Part shown: in pieces, positions 45,971 through 56,773 of the stretch
Position numbering within the stretch: position 1 is the first letter of the stretch
How the letters are laid out: every line of letters begins with the position of its first letter
Assembly: GCF_025685685.1 (NCBI RefSeq)
Contig: NZ_JAGSYH010000001.1
Coordinates: 1 to 64,000 of the forward strand
DNA: 64,000 nt
Direction: 5' to 3'
Source: Acidicapsa dinghuensis
GTDB lineage: Bacteria; Acidobacteriota; Terriglobia; Terriglobales; Acidobacteriaceae
The notes under the pieces: model-generated
Told to the model about the DNA's origin: nothing
The model's database searches: none
The model's input: only the letters and a program-made list of their open reading frames with translations
Program-made: the position numbers and the translations under genes

Positions 45971-48900
45971 TAGAAGAGAATCTTTAGTGCAAATTGAATC
46001 TCGCGCGGCGTGTTGGACTGAGTCGTGATGCTGCCAAACTGGCCAGACGTCAAAACCATGTTGGGGTTGCCGAAGACCACCTGGTTGAGCAGGTTAAATG
46101 CTTCGGCGCGGAACTGGACATTGAGTTTTTCCGTTGCGCGGAAGTTTTTGAAGGCGGAGAAGTCAACGTTCTCCACATTGGGAGCACGTACGTTTGAAAG
46201 CGTGCGCGGCGCATCGCCGAAGGTGAATGGCGAAGGTTGCGAGAAGGCGGCGGCATTCAGGTAGTTATGTAGACGTGATGTAACTGAGCCATGTACGACG
46301 GGAGTTAGGCCCGTGAGGTTGGGACGAAGAACATTGTTGCCGGCATTTGCGGTGTTCTGTGTGGATGGTGATAGTGGAAAGCCAGTATGCTCGGTGGCAA
46401 TTCCATTAAACTGCCATCCGCCGAAGACTAGGTCAAGAGGACGATTCCAGTTCGATCCGAATTGCTGGCCGCGGCCGAAAGGAAGGGAATAGACGCCGCT
46501 AATAACGAGGCTTTTCGAGATGTCATTGGAAGAGACGGCGCGCTCGGCCTGTGGGTTGTAGATGTTTTGAATGCCACCAGTGATGTTGCCGACATTTTGA
46601 ATGCCGGAGTAGTTGTCGATCTGCTTCTGGCCGGTGAACGAGACAAGGAAGTTCAGGCCTTGTGAGATGCGCTTGTTCACTTTGAGCTGGAAGGAGTCGT
46701 ACTGTGTGTATCCGCCGAGAAGATAGGAGAGATCGACGGCAGTGAATTGCGGGAAGGGCGCTTCGAGATAGCTGCGTGCGATGGTCTTGCTTGATTCTGG
46801 ACCAGTAGTGATGATTCCGTAGAAGGGATTGGCTACGGTCTGCTGAAGCTGACTGCCGAGCGCGAGTGCTGCCGGAGCGAGCTGATCCGCATTCCAATCG
46901 GCTTCACCGGACTTGTTGAGATGCAGGCCGAAGCTGCCTACATAGGCGACATCGAGAAGCAGGTTGAAGGGGAGCTGACGCTGAATATCGAGGTTCCAGT
47001 TCCGCGTGTAGCCAACCTTGTTGTCATAGCGGAGTGGATTTTCAAAGGAAGAGCCGATGCCGGTGAGCAGGCCTTGCGAGCTTCCTGATGGAAGATTGAG
47101 GCCGTTGGGAAACGGATTGCTGAGATAGACAGAAGGCGTGAGTCCATTGGCGCTGCCGGTATAGGTGGTGGAACTGCCGAAGCCTTCCTGGCCGATGGTG
47201 GCAAAGGCGGAGCGGATCGATGGGCCAAAATAAACGCCATAGGCGGCGCGGACTACTGTGTTGTTGTCGAGTTGATACGCGAGTCCGATGCGCGGGCCGA
47301 AGTTCTTCCACTGCGGAGAGAACTGGCGTCGGCTTACTCCGTTGACGCCGTTGAAGACTACGCCTCCGGTTAGGCTGGTGAGGCCGGTTTGCGTAGCGAG
47401 CGGCGAGATAGCGTTGGGGTCGAAGGTTTCCATTCGGTTGTAACGCTCGGTGCGCGGAATGTCCAGGTCGTAGCGCAGACCGAGATTCGCGGTGAGACGC
47501 GAAAACGCCTTCCAATCGTCCTGGATGTAAAGGCCGTAATATTTGCTGGCCGTGGCTGCGTTTTTTGTGTTGATCTGCATGGTGCCGCTGCCGATGCCGA
47601 GGAGAAGCGATGCGATAGCGTTGCCGGCTGTTGCAGTTGCTGCGTTGGGATTCGGTCCCTGGGTGATGGCATTGGTGAAGCTGTAGTTGCCAGTGGAAGC
47701 GCCCGATTCGACGTCGTTCGCCTGCAGGAGGCGTGCTTCGCCGCCGAAGGTTAGAACGTGATTGCCGAGAATTCTTGTGTTGTTGACGCCGAGAGAGAAG
47801 ACGGTGAAACCACCGGCGCGGGTCTGCCCCTGCCCGGCGTCGCCGAGAGTGTAGTAGTTCGCTGGTGCGATGCCGGGGAAGAGCAGGTGATCGGCGTTGG
47901 CTGCGATGTAGCCGGGAAAACCTAGCCCGGTGGATGGGTTGAAACCGGCGCTTAGCGGCGTGAAGTTAATTGCCGTGCGCGAGAATCCAAAGGGGATTTC
48001 GAGGACATAGTTGGGGCTTGGCGTCCATGTGTAATCAATGGCCGCACTGTTGGATGTTTGAGGCTGAGACTGGCCACCTTCGGCAATTTCATCTGCTTTG
48101 GGGAAGAGCACGAGTGGCGGCGAGGTCAGGTTGCGGCGAGAATAGCGGGCGAAGAGACGGTTCTTGTCGTTAATGACTTCGTCTACCTTGGCGTCATATG
48201 TATCGATGTTCAGTTTAGTCACACCCGACGCAAAGTAGTTGTTGACGCCGCCTGCGCCGTCAGTCTGGTTAGGTAAAGGGTAGTACTGAACAATCGCAGC
48301 TGCGACGGGATCGATGCGACCAGCGGGAATGACGTTCTTGCCGGTTTCATCGAGAAAGGACTCACGTACGTAGCCTGAGCCGGAGGCCACGGTTGTTTCA
48401 GGGTCGTATATGAGTACAGGATTGCCGGCTGCATTGAGGGTTTGGGAAAAGTCGCCTGCGCGCTGGAGAGCGGTGGGAACCGTGGTTGTCAGCTCGCTTT
48501 CTGTGCCCTGGCGGAGGCCTTCATAGGAGAACAGGAAGAAGGTTTTGTCTTTGCCATTGTAGAGTTTTGGCAGAACGACCGGACCGGTGACACTGCCGCC
48601 AAACTGGCTGCGCTTGAAGCTGGGCAGACTTGTTCCACTCTGGTTGGCGAAGTAGGTGTTAGCGTCGAGCACTGAGTTGCGCAGGAACTCGAAGAGGCTG
48701 CCGTGAAACTGGTTTGTGCCTGATTTGAGGATGACGTTGACAATACCGCTGCCGCTGCGGCCGAACTCAGCGGAGTAACCGTTGGTGAGGACTTTGAATT
48801 CCTGTACGGAGTCTACCGAGGGAAAGATGCCAAGGCTGCCGATAGGAACGATGAGTGGTGGAGAGCCAGGAATGCCGTCCACGAGCAGGTTTGTTGAGCC

Positions 48901-49503
48901 GGGGCGACCACCGTTTACCGACATGTTCATGCTGTTGTACTGATAGGTCACACTTCCCGTAACACCTGGTGTCAGGAAAAGTAGGGACCAGACATTGCGC
49001 TGGTTGAGCGGGAGATTCTCTACACTACGGTTTCCGATGACCTGACCGACTGCGGCGCTTGAGGTTTCAAGCTGTGTGGCGTCAGATGTGACTTCCACTT
49101 TTTGCGTCGAGGCCCCGATGTGCAACGGGATATTCAGATCGATGACCTGGTTGATTGCGAGATGAATGCCGAAACGGACCTCTGTGTTGAAACCCTCCGC
49201 TTCAATGGTGAGGGTGTAGGGGCCGCCAGGTGCTAGAGATGCGAAGACGAAGCGCCCGCTGTCGTTTGTTTCCGCGCGAGTCACGATGCCGGTGGAGACG
49301 TTAAGCGCCTCCACGTTAACTTTAGAGACGGTTGCTCCTGTTGTGTCCTGCACAGTGCCCTGCAAAGTGGCGCTGACGACTTGTGCGATGGCGCGATGTT
49401 CGGAGATTGCGAATAGCCCGAAAAGTATGACGAAGAAGAACCTGGATCGAATAAAACGGAAATTCGGGCGAAAAGCATGGGCCGTGTATGCGAATACTGG
49501 CAT
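45970..49503 (-). CDS. TonB-dependent receptor, Oar-like, with carboxypeptidase-regulatory-like domain
   Basis: From ATG 49503 (AAAGG upstream) this is 1177 residues. A signal peptide (FFFVILFGLFAISEHRAIAQ) is followed by a carboxypeptidase-regulatory-like domain (TLQGTVQDTTGATVSKVNVE), a plug (RSVENLPLNQRNVWSLLFLT), a ~900-residue barrel and C-terminal IQFALKILF. It is the first gene of a receptor-sulfatase-FGE operon. It likely imports the substrate or product of the sulfatase. The longer frame to 49551 is not used. Confidence 0.93.
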   Translation of the reverse strand: MPVFAYTAHAFRPNFRFIRSRFFFVILFGLFAISEHRAIAQVVSATLQGTVQDTTGATVSKVNVEALNVSTGIVTRAETNDSGRFVFASLAPGGPYTLTIEAEGFNTEVRFGIHLAINQVIDLNIPLHIGASTQKVEVTSDATQLETSSAAVGQVIGNRSVENLPLNQRNVWSLLFLTPGVTGSVTYQYNSMNMSVNGGRPGSTNLLVDGIPGSPPLIVPIGSLGIFPSVDSVQEFKVLTNGYSAEFGRSGSGIVNVILKSGTNQFHGSLFEFLRNSVLDANTYFANQSGTSLPSFKRSQFGGSVTGPVVLPKLYNGKDKTFFLFSYEGLRQGTESELTTTVPTALQRAGDFSQTLNAAGNPVLIYDPETTVASGSGYVRESFLDETGKNVIPAGRIDPVAAAIVQYYPLPNQTDGAGGVNNYFASGVTKLNIDTYDAKVDEVINDKNRLFARYSRRNLTSPPLVLFPKADEIAEGGQSQPQTSNSAAIDYTWTPSPNYVLEIPFGFSRTAINFTPLSAGFNPSTGLGFPGYIAANADHLLFPGIAPANYYTLGDAGQGQTRAGGFTVFSLGVNNTRILGNHVLTFGGEARLLQANDVESGASTGNYSFTNAITQGPNPNAATATAGNAIASLLLGIGSGTMQINTKNAATASKYYGLYIQDDWKAFSRLTANLGLRYDLDIPRTERYNRMETFDPNAISPLATQTGLTSLTGGVVFNGVNGVSRRQFSPQWKNFGPRIGLAYQLDNNTVVRAAYGVYFGPSIRSAFATIGQEGFGSSTTYTGSANGLTPSVYLSNPFPNGLNLPSGSSQGLLTGIGSSFENPLRYDNKVGYTRNWNLDIQRQLPFNLLLDVAYVGSFGLHLNKSGEADWNADQLAPAALALGSQLQQTVANPFYGIITTGPESSKTIARSYLEAPFPQFTAVDLSYLLGGYTQYDSFQLKVNKRISQGLNFLVSFTGQKQIDNYSGIQNVGNITGGIQNIYNPQAERAVSSNDISKSLVISGVYSLPFGRGQQFGSNWNRPLDLVFGGWQFNGIATEHTGFPLSPSTQNTANAGNNVLRPNLTGLTPVVHGSVTSRLHNYLNAAAFSQPSPFTFGDAPRTLSNVRAPNVENVDFSAFKNFRATEKLNVQFRAEAFNLLNQVVFGNPNMVLTSGQFGSITTQSNTPREIQFALKILF

Positions 49504-50309
49504 GTTTAACCTTTCAGAAAATGGATCAATGTGAACTGGTAAGAAGGCCAAGGAATGGAGGACAAGAGAGGCAGGGACCGAGGCGGTCTCTCAGATGCGA
49601 CAACACGAGGTCATATCTGCAGCCAGACAAAGAGCCCGAAACCGCGGAGAGCGGTGCTGGACGTGCGCGAGGACTCTGCTATCGGAGATGAGAATCATAG
49701 ACAGCCTGTCTTGACTGGAAAACCGTACCGCTGGAGAACCCGCGTAGTGATTCTGTGCTGAAGAGGAAGCCACGGCGGCTTGCGGCCGAGCGTCCAGCCA
49801 CACATCTATCGGGGCATTCAGGAGATCAGGATGAGGCTGTGTTGAGAGACCTTATCCGCGAGACACGCCAAAGCCAATGCCGCAACAACAGCGACGCCAA
49901 AGTCCGCCGGTGCAACATATTTTGGTGTGGTTGGGACAAGACATGAGGTCAGTATAAACCATGAATTTATCGCTACCCGAGAAGACCTCACCGCGTTCTG
50001 TGATTTTGAGGATCCACAGGCACGAATGCCGATAGGTAGAAGCGGGCGTGTATCTTCTGAGTTTCTGGTGCACGCAATACAAATTGGTGAGCCGTGTCGA
50101 TGTGAGTCTTTTTGGACACTGGCGCCGAGTATCAGGTCCAGAAATAAGGGACTTTTTCGCGGCCAATCTTTGAGGTTTTCGACAATGACAACACAAAGCC
50201 TGTGTTGCACATAAGAGATACGTAGACAGTTGTTGTTTCGGGATGAGAAACTTTTGGCCTCCGAGCGGAGAGGGTTTGCTGCTTCCCGTTTTTCTCCGGA
50301 CGTGGTCCG
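49504..50309. other. Intergenic gap between divergent operons
   Basis: About 800 bases. Short open frames here (both strands) have biased composition and no domain. I find no clear promoter, palindrome or RNA. It should hold the regulatory sequences of both operons. Confidence 0.4.
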
Positions 50310-53300
50310 TTGGTTCGTCGAAATAGAAGAGATTCCAGGGAGTGCGCTGAGTTGCTTGCAGTTTTCAACTTGCGGTCGCAAGAAATTCCTAAAGTATTCC
50401 GATTACCGGTAGTGCGGCTAGGGAGCCTGTTGTTGGTTGCCGGCCTCCTTGCCGGATGTCACGGAACCAAAAAACAAACGGTGGGCCGTTCTCTCGATTT
50501 CAACCAGGATGTTCAGCCCATTCTTGCCGCCCGCTGCTTCAGTTGCCATGGTCCTGATCCAGAGATGCGCAAGGGAGGGCTGAGACTGGACCTCGCCGAA
50601 TATGCCCTGAAGAAACGTTCAGGCCATCCGGATGCGATTGTGCCCGGGCATCCAGAACGAAGTGAGTTGATCAAGCGCATCGAGTCGCATGATTCGCACT
50701 ATCTGATGCCACAAACCTCAGAGGGCGAAGCCAAGCCGATGAGCGCCGGTGAAATAGCCACTTTAAAAGAGTGGGTAAAGGAAGGCGCCGTTTACCGGCC
50801 GCATTGGGCGTTTGAGGCTCCCACGCGTCCAGCAGTCCCGCAGCCGGCCTCGCATCCCAACTGGCCGCGCAATCCTATCGACAACTTTGTTCTTGCGAAA
50901 CTCGACAAAGCTGGCCTTACCCCATCGGCAGAGGCGGATAAAGCCACGTTGATTCGCCGCGTCACGCTCGACCTCACCGGTCTTTTGCCGACGCCTGATG
51001 AAGTTCGCGCCTTCGTGCAGGACAACTCACCGAATGCGTATGAGCGCCTGGTGGATAACCTGCTTGCGCGCCCGACCTACGGAGAGCAGCGCGCTCGCTA
51101 TTGGCTGGATTATGCCCGCTACGCTGATACTTATGGTCTGCACTACGACAACAGCCGCCATATCTGGCCCTGGCGTGACTATGTAATTCGTTCCTTTAAC
51201 GGCAACAAACCGTTCGATCAATTCGCCGTCGAGCAAATTGCCGGTGATCTGCTTCCTGCCAAGGGGCTGGATCCTCTCATTGCCAGCGGTTATGTACGGA
51301 TGGGTGAGAGTTCGAATGAAGGCGGCACTATCGCAGAAGAGCTGCGCTTTAACATTGCCCGGGATCGCACCGAAGCATATGGCGCTACTTTTCTGGGGCT
51401 GACGGTGGGCTGTGCCGTCTGTCACGATCACAAATTCGACCCCACCACGCAAAAAGACTTTTATTCGCTTTCCGCTTTCTTCAACAACATTGACGAAAAG
51501 CCTTTCAACGGCGACCGCCCGGTGTGGACGCCGGTTGTGCGCATACCCAAGGCGCAGAATCGCGAGGCCTACGATCGGGTATACGCAAAGCATTCCGAGT
51601 TGCTCGCCAAGTTGCGTACGATGCGGTTGGAGGAGCGTGGTCTTGTTCAGGGCTGGCTTGCGTCGCATAGCAACCCGCCGCAATCTGTTTCAGCAGACAA
51701 GCTGCTTGTTCGTCTCCGTCTCGATGAGGGCAGCGGCGATGTACTTCACAACAGCGCGCCGCAGGCGAATCCAGCCACATTCAAGGCCACCACGGTCGTT
51801 CCTCAATGGGGGGAGACTACATGGCTTTGGCCGAGTTTCCGCATGCAGTCGAACACACACGTGGTTCTTGACCATGCCGGAGACTTTGAGGGCAACCAGG
51901 CGTTTTCTGGCGGCGGGTGGATGATGTTCCGCTCGGCCCCGTACTTTGCGCTGGATGACAAACCTGGCGCCATCCTTTCCAAGATGGATGTAACGCAGCA
52001 TGATCGCGGCTGGGATCTTACTGTTCGCAACGGCATTCTTACTGTCGAACTAGTCCACTCTTTGCCCAAGGATGCGAAGGACAAAAAGCATTCCGATACG
52101 AAAGAGCAGTTTCAATATCCTTCGCCGGAAAATCTGACCAAGCAAGAACTGGCTGCGTACAAACCACCGAAGAAAAAAGAAGAGAAGAAAAAGAACGAGA
52201 AGAAGGAAGAGAAAAAGCCTACGAAGAAAGAGCCGCCGCCGGATACAACACCGCTTGTTGCCATCCGAGTCTCTACCGTTACGCCGTTACCAACTGACGG
52301 CAAATGGCGACATATCTTTTTCACCTATGACGGCTCGGGCCGCGCATCGGGTGTGAAGATCTTTGTGGACGGCAACTCCACGGCAACTCAAGTCGAGTCC
52401 GATACGCTGAACGGCGAGAGCATTCGCACCAGTGCCCCGATGCAGCTTGGATGGCGTTCGCCGGAGAGCAATCCAGCGAAAGAGCTTCGCTACCAGGACA
52501 TTCGGCTCTATGGCCGCTCAGTCTCTTCGGATGAAGTGCGCCGGCTACCGTTCGAAGACTATGTTGCTGAGATTACGTCGAAGCCAGCATCGCAATGGAC
52601 GGAGGACCAGTGGCATGTTGTCTCCGAGTATTACCTCAACAGCGTCGATCCAGCTTTCCGTGAGACGCAAGCGCAGATGAATGCGTTGGATGCGCAGCTT
52701 GACCAACTCTCTGCCGGCGGCGATATCACGCAAGTTGCGTGGGAAAAGCCGACGCTTGCGTATGCGTCGGTGCTGCAGCGCGGCAACTACGCGGCGCGTG
52801 AAGAACGCGTAGAAGCCAACACGCCTCACTATCTACCGCCGCTTCCTGCGGGTCTTCCACGCAATCGTCTTGCGCTTGCCCGCTGGACTGTCAGTCCGAA
52901 AAATCCGCTTACCGCGCGAGTGACCGTAAATCGCATGTGGTATGAGCTCTTCGGTACGGGCATTGTTGAAACCACGGAAGACTTTGGCATCATGGGCCAG
53001 CGTCCGACCAATCCAGAACTGCTCGACTGGCTGGCCGTGGAGTTTCGCGAGAGCGGTTGGAATATCAAGCATATGTACAAGCTGATGGTGATGTCTGCCA
53101 CGTATCGCCAGAGCGCCAAATCGACGCCACAGCAGATCGCAAAAGATCCGCGCAATCTGCTTCTCTCACATGGTCCACGGTTCCGCATGGATGCGGAGAT
53201 GCTTCGCGATATTGCCTTGCAATCGGGCGATCTGCTTGTCGAGCGTATCGGCGGTCCTAGCGTTAAACCGTACCAGCCGCCGAATGTGTGGGAGCAGGTG

Positions 53301-53810
53301 AGCTATCCGACAAGCGATACGCTTGTTTACGTGCAGGATCATGGCGATGCACTTTACAGGCGCAGCATGTACACATACTGGAAGCGCATGGCTTCTCCGC
53401 CGAGCATGGACGCATTCGATGCTCCCGTGCGAGATACTGTCTGCACTCGCCGGCAGCGCACGGACACGCCGCTGCAGGCGCTCGTTACGATGAATGACGT
53501 GCAGTGGATCGAAGCTGCGCGAGGGCTTGCCGAACGCGCCATTCATGAAGCGGGAGCCAAGCCCGAAGCGCGCATTAATCGCATGAGCGAAATTCTTCTC
53601 GCGCACGATGCAAGCCCATCGATGACGGCGGTGCTCGAGTCATCCCTTGCACAGATGCAGCAGCACTACACCGCCGATCCTAAAGCTGCGCATGCACTCA
53701 CGCATGAAGGTGAAAGTAAGCCCGCAACCAATATTGCCGAACCTGAGCTGGCCGCATGGACGATGATCGCCAACGAAATGCTTAATCTGGACGAAACGCT
53801 GAATAAGTAG
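50310..53810 (+). CDS. Planctomycete-type cytochrome c / DUF1549 / LamG / DUF1553 lipoprotein
   Basis: This 1166-residue protein has a lipoprotein signal (RLGSLLLVAGLLAGC) and a PSCyt1 haem site RCFSCHG (Cys76, Cys79, His80). DUF1549 (PIDNFVLAKLDKAGLTPSAE), a LamG-like domain (VTPLPTDGKWRHIFFTYDGS) after a Lys/Glu-rich linker (about 615-645), and DUF1553 (LARWTVSPKNPLTARVTVNR, DTPLQALVTMND) follow. No good start signal exists: TTG 50310, TTG 50352 and GTG 50412 are candidates; GTG 50412 gives a tight lipoprotein signal. Surface-bound and probably redox-active; the substrate is unknown. Confidence 0.92.
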   Translation: MVRRNRRDSRECAELLAVFNLRSQEIPKVFRLPVVRLGSLLLVAGLLAGCHGTKKQTVGRSLDFNQDVQPILAARCFSCHGPDPEMRKGGLRLDLAEYALKKRSGHPDAIVPGHPERSELIKRIESHDSHYLMPQTSEGEAKPMSAGEIATLKEWVKEGAVYRPHWAFEAPTRPAVPQPASHPNWPRNPIDNFVLAKLDKAGLTPSAEADKATLIRRVTLDLTGLLPTPDEVRAFVQDNSPNAYERLVDNLLARPTYGEQRARYWLDYARYADTYGLHYDNSRHIWPWRDYVIRSFNGNKPFDQFAVEQIAGDLLPAKGLDPLIASGYVRMGESSNEGGTIAEELRFNIARDRTEAYGATFLGLTVGCAVCHDHKFDPTTQKDFYSLSAFFNNIDEKPFNGDRPVWTPVVRIPKAQNREAYDRVYAKHSELLAKLRTMRLEERGLVQGWLASHSNPPQSVSADKLLVRLRLDEGSGDVLHNSAPQANPATFKATTVVPQWGETTWLWPSFRMQSNTHVVLDHAGDFEGNQAFSGGGWMMFRSAPYFALDDKPGAILSKMDVTQHDRGWDLTVRNGILTVELVHSLPKDAKDKKHSDTKEQFQYPSPENLTKQELAAYKPPKKKEEKKKNEKKEEKKPTKKEPPPDTTPLVAIRVSTVTPLPTDGKWRHIFFTYDGSGRASGVKIFVDGNSTATQVESDTLNGESIRTSAPMQLGWRSPESNPAKELRYQDIRLYGRSVSSDEVRRLPFEDYVAEITSKPASQWTEDQWHVVSEYYLNSVDPAFRETQAQMNALDAQLDQLSAGGDITQVAWEKPTLAYASVLQRGNYAAREERVEANTPHYLPPLPAGLPRNRLALARWTVSPKNPLTARVTVNRMWYELFGTGIVETTEDFGIMGQRPTNPELLDWLAVEFRESGWNIKHMYKLMVMSATYRQSAKSTPQQIAKDPRNLLLSHGPRFRMDAEMLRDIALQSGDLLVERIGGPSVKPYQPPNVWEQVSYPTSDTLVYVQDHGDALYRRSMYTYWKRMASPPSMDAFDAPVRDTVCTRRQRTDTPLQALVTMNDVQWIEAARGLAERAIHEAGAKPEARINRMSEILLAHDASPSMTAVLESSLAQMQQHYTADPKAAHALTHEGESKPATNIAEPELAAWTMIANEMLNLDETLNK

Positions 53811-53819
53811 CGAGGAACC

Positions 53820-55364
53820 ATGAAGCAGCACCCACTCTGTACCGATTGCGAACGAGAACTCGATATTACTCAGCTACCGATTCCCGTAGGGCTAAAGCGC
53901 GAATGGACTGCCGTGGAGACACGCCGCCGGTTTCTTGGCCGCTCAGGTAAGGTGCTTGGCTGGGCTGCCCTTGCCGGTCTTCTTGGCGAATCCGCGGTGC
54001 ACGGCCATGGTGCGGACGCAAAGAATCCAGCGCTTCTGACGCGCAATAATCTAGGTCTGCCTCACTTCGCACCAAAGGCCAAGCGAGCTATCTATCTCTT
54101 CATGTCTGGCGGGCCGCCGCAACTCGACATGCTCGACTACAAGCCGAACCTTGCTTCGCAATTCAACAAGGATATGCCGGACTCGGTTCGCGGCAACCAG
54201 CAGCTTACGGGCATGACGGCAGGGCAGTCGCGTTTTCCGATTGCACCCTCGCACTGGGCTTTCAAACAGCACGGTCAGACCGGTACATGGGTCAGCGATC
54301 TGCTGCCCTATACCGCACGCATGGTCGATGATCTGACTATCGTCAAATCCACCAACACGGACGCCATCAACCATGAGCCCGCGATCATGTTTATCAATAC
54401 TGGTAACATGAATCCCGGCAAACCTTGCATGGGTGCATGGCTTGCCTATGGTTTGGGCAGCATGAACGACAATCTGCCCACATTTATCGTGCTGCAGACG
54501 AAGACGAATCCGAAGGAGAATAATCAGCCTGTTTCTTCACGTCTGTGGAGCAGCGGTTTTCTTTCGTCTGAATATGCAGGCGTTGGCCTTCGCTCGGGCG
54601 GCGATCCTGTGCTCTATCTGGCTGATCCCGATGGCATCGATCGCGAAGTTCGCCGCAAGATGCTCGATGCGGTGGAAGAGATTAACCGCCAGACACTTTC
54701 CGAAGTCGGCGACCCGGAAACGAATGCACGTATCGCTCAGTATGAGATGGCTTTCCGTATGCAGGCGTCAGTTCCGGAGTTGGCTGATCTCAGCAAAGAG
54801 CCGCAATCGACCTGGGATCTTTACGGGCCAGATGCAAAGACGCCAGGCACGTTTGCTTACAACTGTCTGCTCGCACGCCGTATGGCAGAGCGCGGCGTGC
54901 GCTTTACGCAAATCTACAAGCGTGGCTGGGATGTTCACGGCGATGTCGTGGGCACACTTCCCATCCTTTGTCAGGAGACAGATCGCGCCTCTTATGCGCT
55001 TGTCACGGACCTCAAGCGCCGTGGACTGCTCGACGATACACTCGTCATCTGGGCTGGTGAATTTGGCCGCACTGTCTACAGCCAGGGCGGGCTAAGCGCC
55101 GATAATTACGGCCGTGACCACCACCCGCGCTGCTTTACGACGTGGATGGTTGGCGGAGGCGTGCGTCCTGGCATTACTTACGGCGAGACAGACGACTATA
55201 GCTATAACGTGGCCAAGGATCCCGTTCACGTACGCAATTTCAATGCGACGATTCTCGCCTGCCTCGGCATCGACCACAACAAGCTCACCTATAACTTCCA
55301 GGGGCTTGACCAACGGCTTACCGGGCCCTTGCCCGCGTTTGTCGTCAAGGATCTGCTCGCGTGA
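53820..55364 (+). CDS. DUF1501 protein (Tat-exported, alkaline-phosphatase-like fold)
   Basis: This 514-residue protein has a Tat motif (TRRRFLGRSGKVLGWAALAG) and the DUF1501 pattern AIYLFMSGGPPQLDMLDYKP, TRMVDD, YALVTDLKRRGLLDDTLVIW, AGEFGRTVYSQG and DHHPRCFTTWMVGGGVRPGI. These are distant sulfatase/phosphatase-superfamily members that usually follow a DUF1553 gene, as here. GAGGAACC precedes the ATG. The reaction is unknown. Confidence 0.93.
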   Translation: MKQHPLCTDCERELDITQLPIPVGLKREWTAVETRRRFLGRSGKVLGWAALAGLLGESAVHGHGADAKNPALLTRNNLGLPHFAPKAKRAIYLFMSGGPPQLDMLDYKPNLASQFNKDMPDSVRGNQQLTGMTAGQSRFPIAPSHWAFKQHGQTGTWVSDLLPYTARMVDDLTIVKSTNTDAINHEPAIMFINTGNMNPGKPCMGAWLAYGLGSMNDNLPTFIVLQTKTNPKENNQPVSSRLWSSGFLSSEYAGVGLRSGGDPVLYLADPDGIDREVRRKMLDAVEEINRQTLSEVGDPETNARIAQYEMAFRMQASVPELADLSKEPQSTWDLYGPDAKTPGTFAYNCLLARRMAERGVRFTQIYKRGWDVHGDVVGTLPILCQETDRASYALVTDLKRRGLLDDTLVIWAGEFGRTVYSQGGLSADNYGRDHHPRCFTTWMVGGGVRPGITYGETDDYSYNVAKDPVHVRNFNATILACLGIDHNKLTYNFQGLDQRLTGPLPAFVVKDLLA

Positions 55365-56773
55365 TCGCTGCCGAAAAGATCACTGTACGACGTACCTCTA
55401 TCGCACGATCGGCATGGATTCGCGTTCTGGGCGTGAGCGTTATGCTCATTGCTTTACCATTCGTATTTCGTCTCGATGGCCGAGCACATGGCGACTGGCT
55501 GCAATTCTTCGGGCGATTTCATCCTGTTCTGCTGCATTTACCGATCGGGCTCATCGTTCTGGTTCCGGTGCTTGAAATCACCGGAGTGAAACGCCCCGCG
55601 CTTCGCGAAGCCGCAGGCTTTGTCCTTAGTGTCGCGCTGATTGTTGCGCTGCCAACACTTGCTCTCGGCTATATGTTGGCCTATGGAGCAGGCGACTCAG
55701 GCACAACCGTTACGCTTCATATGAGTGGGGCGATTGCGCTCTGCATCGGACTCATGCTGTGCGTGCTGATGCGTCCCGCGTGGGCGGCTCGCGCGCAAGC
55801 CAACATCTATCCGTCGTTGCTCGTGGCCACGCTGCTTGTGCTTGTCTGGACATCGCATCAGGGTGGCTCCATCTCGCACGGCAGCGACTATCTTACCCAT
55901 TACATGCCCACAGCGCTGCGCCCGCTTTTGAGAATCAGCAGCGGCGAGAACGTCAGCCCCGATTCTTTTTATGCGCGCCATATTAATCCTGTGCTTGACG
56001 CTAAATGCGTCTCATGCCACAGCGCCAGTAATGCTAAGGCCGGGCTGCGTCTCGACACCTACGATCGGCTTATGCGCGGTGGGCAGGACGGAACGAGTAT
56101 TCTGCCTGGTAAGCCGGACGCCAGCATGCTGCTCAAGCGAGTAACGCTTCCGAATACCGACCGGCACTTCATGCCAGCCGAGGGACGCACACCGCTTACG
56201 ACCGAAGAAATCTCCTGGATTCGAGCATGGATTCTTGCTGGAGCATCTCCTATTGCCACCACGGTTCCCGGAGTTAACATTGCGGCCGATCACAGCGAGC
56301 CACCGCCGCAGCCTGTCGATGATTACAGTGCGCTGATGCCCGAAATTCTGCGTATGCAGCAAGGGCAGGGAGCCAAGCTCGTGCCTGTCTCAGGCAAGGC
56401 ATCCGACGGGCTGATTCTTCGCACTGTCGATATCTCATCAACCTTTGGAGACGCGCAGCTTGCGCAATTGCAGAAATTCGCGCCTTATATAGTGGAAGCC
56501 GAACTTGGCCGCACTGCGGTAACGGATGCCGCTTTTGACACGCTGAGCAGGTTTACGCATCTGCGTGCTCTGCATCTGGAAGGAACATCGATCACAGGTA
56601 CTGGCATTGCGAAGCTCAGTGCGCTCTCACAACTGACTTATCTCAACCTGAGCAGCACAAAAGTGACGCCGGATTCTGTCACAGTGCTCAAGAAGATGCC
56701 GAACCTGCGTCATGTGTATCTCTTCAATACAGCGGCGCAGCCTGACGATACCTCTGCAAGGAAGACACCATGA
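55361..56773 (+). CDS. DUF2231 membrane protein with cytochrome c and leucine-rich repeats
   Basis: The GTG start overlaps the DUF1501 stop (GTGA). Residues 1-170 form a DUF2231-type membrane domain (FFGRFHPVLLHLPIGLIVLV). A planctomycete cytochrome site follows (AKCVSCHSASNAKAGLRLD; Cys216, Cys219, His220). The C-terminal 120 residues are leucine-rich-repeat-like (HLRALHLEGTSITGTGIAKL, LTYLNLSSTKVTPDSV). It probably anchors electron transfer or partner binding for the two proteins encoded upstream. Confidence 0.9.
   Translation: MIAAEKITVRRTSIARSAWIRVLGVSVMLIALPFVFRLDGRAHGDWLQFFGRFHPVLLHLPIGLIVLVPVLEITGVKRPALREAAGFVLSVALIVALPTLALGYMLAYGAGDSGTTVTLHMSGAIALCIGLMLCVLMRPAWAARAQANIYPSLLVATLLVLVWTSHQGGSISHGSDYLTHYMPTALRPLLRISSGENVSPDSFYARHINPVLDAKCVSCHSASNAKAGLRLDTYDRLMRGGQDGTSILPGKPDASMLLKRVTLPNTDRHFMPAEGRTPLTTEEISWIRAWILAGASPIATTVPGVNIAADHSEPPPQPVDDYSALMPEILRMQQGQGAKLVPVSGKASDGLILRTVDISSTFGDAQLAQLQKFAPYIVEAELGRTAVTDAAFDTLSRFTHLRALHLEGTSITGTGIAKLSALSQLTYLNLSSTKVTPDSVTVLKKMPNLRHVYLFNTAAQPDDTSARKTP

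Noticed and set aside
49818..50381. 187-codon frame on the minus strand in the gap before the DUF1553 operon
   Set aside because: Composition is not protein-like, there is no domain or ribosome-binding site, and it overlaps the DUF1553 gene start region.
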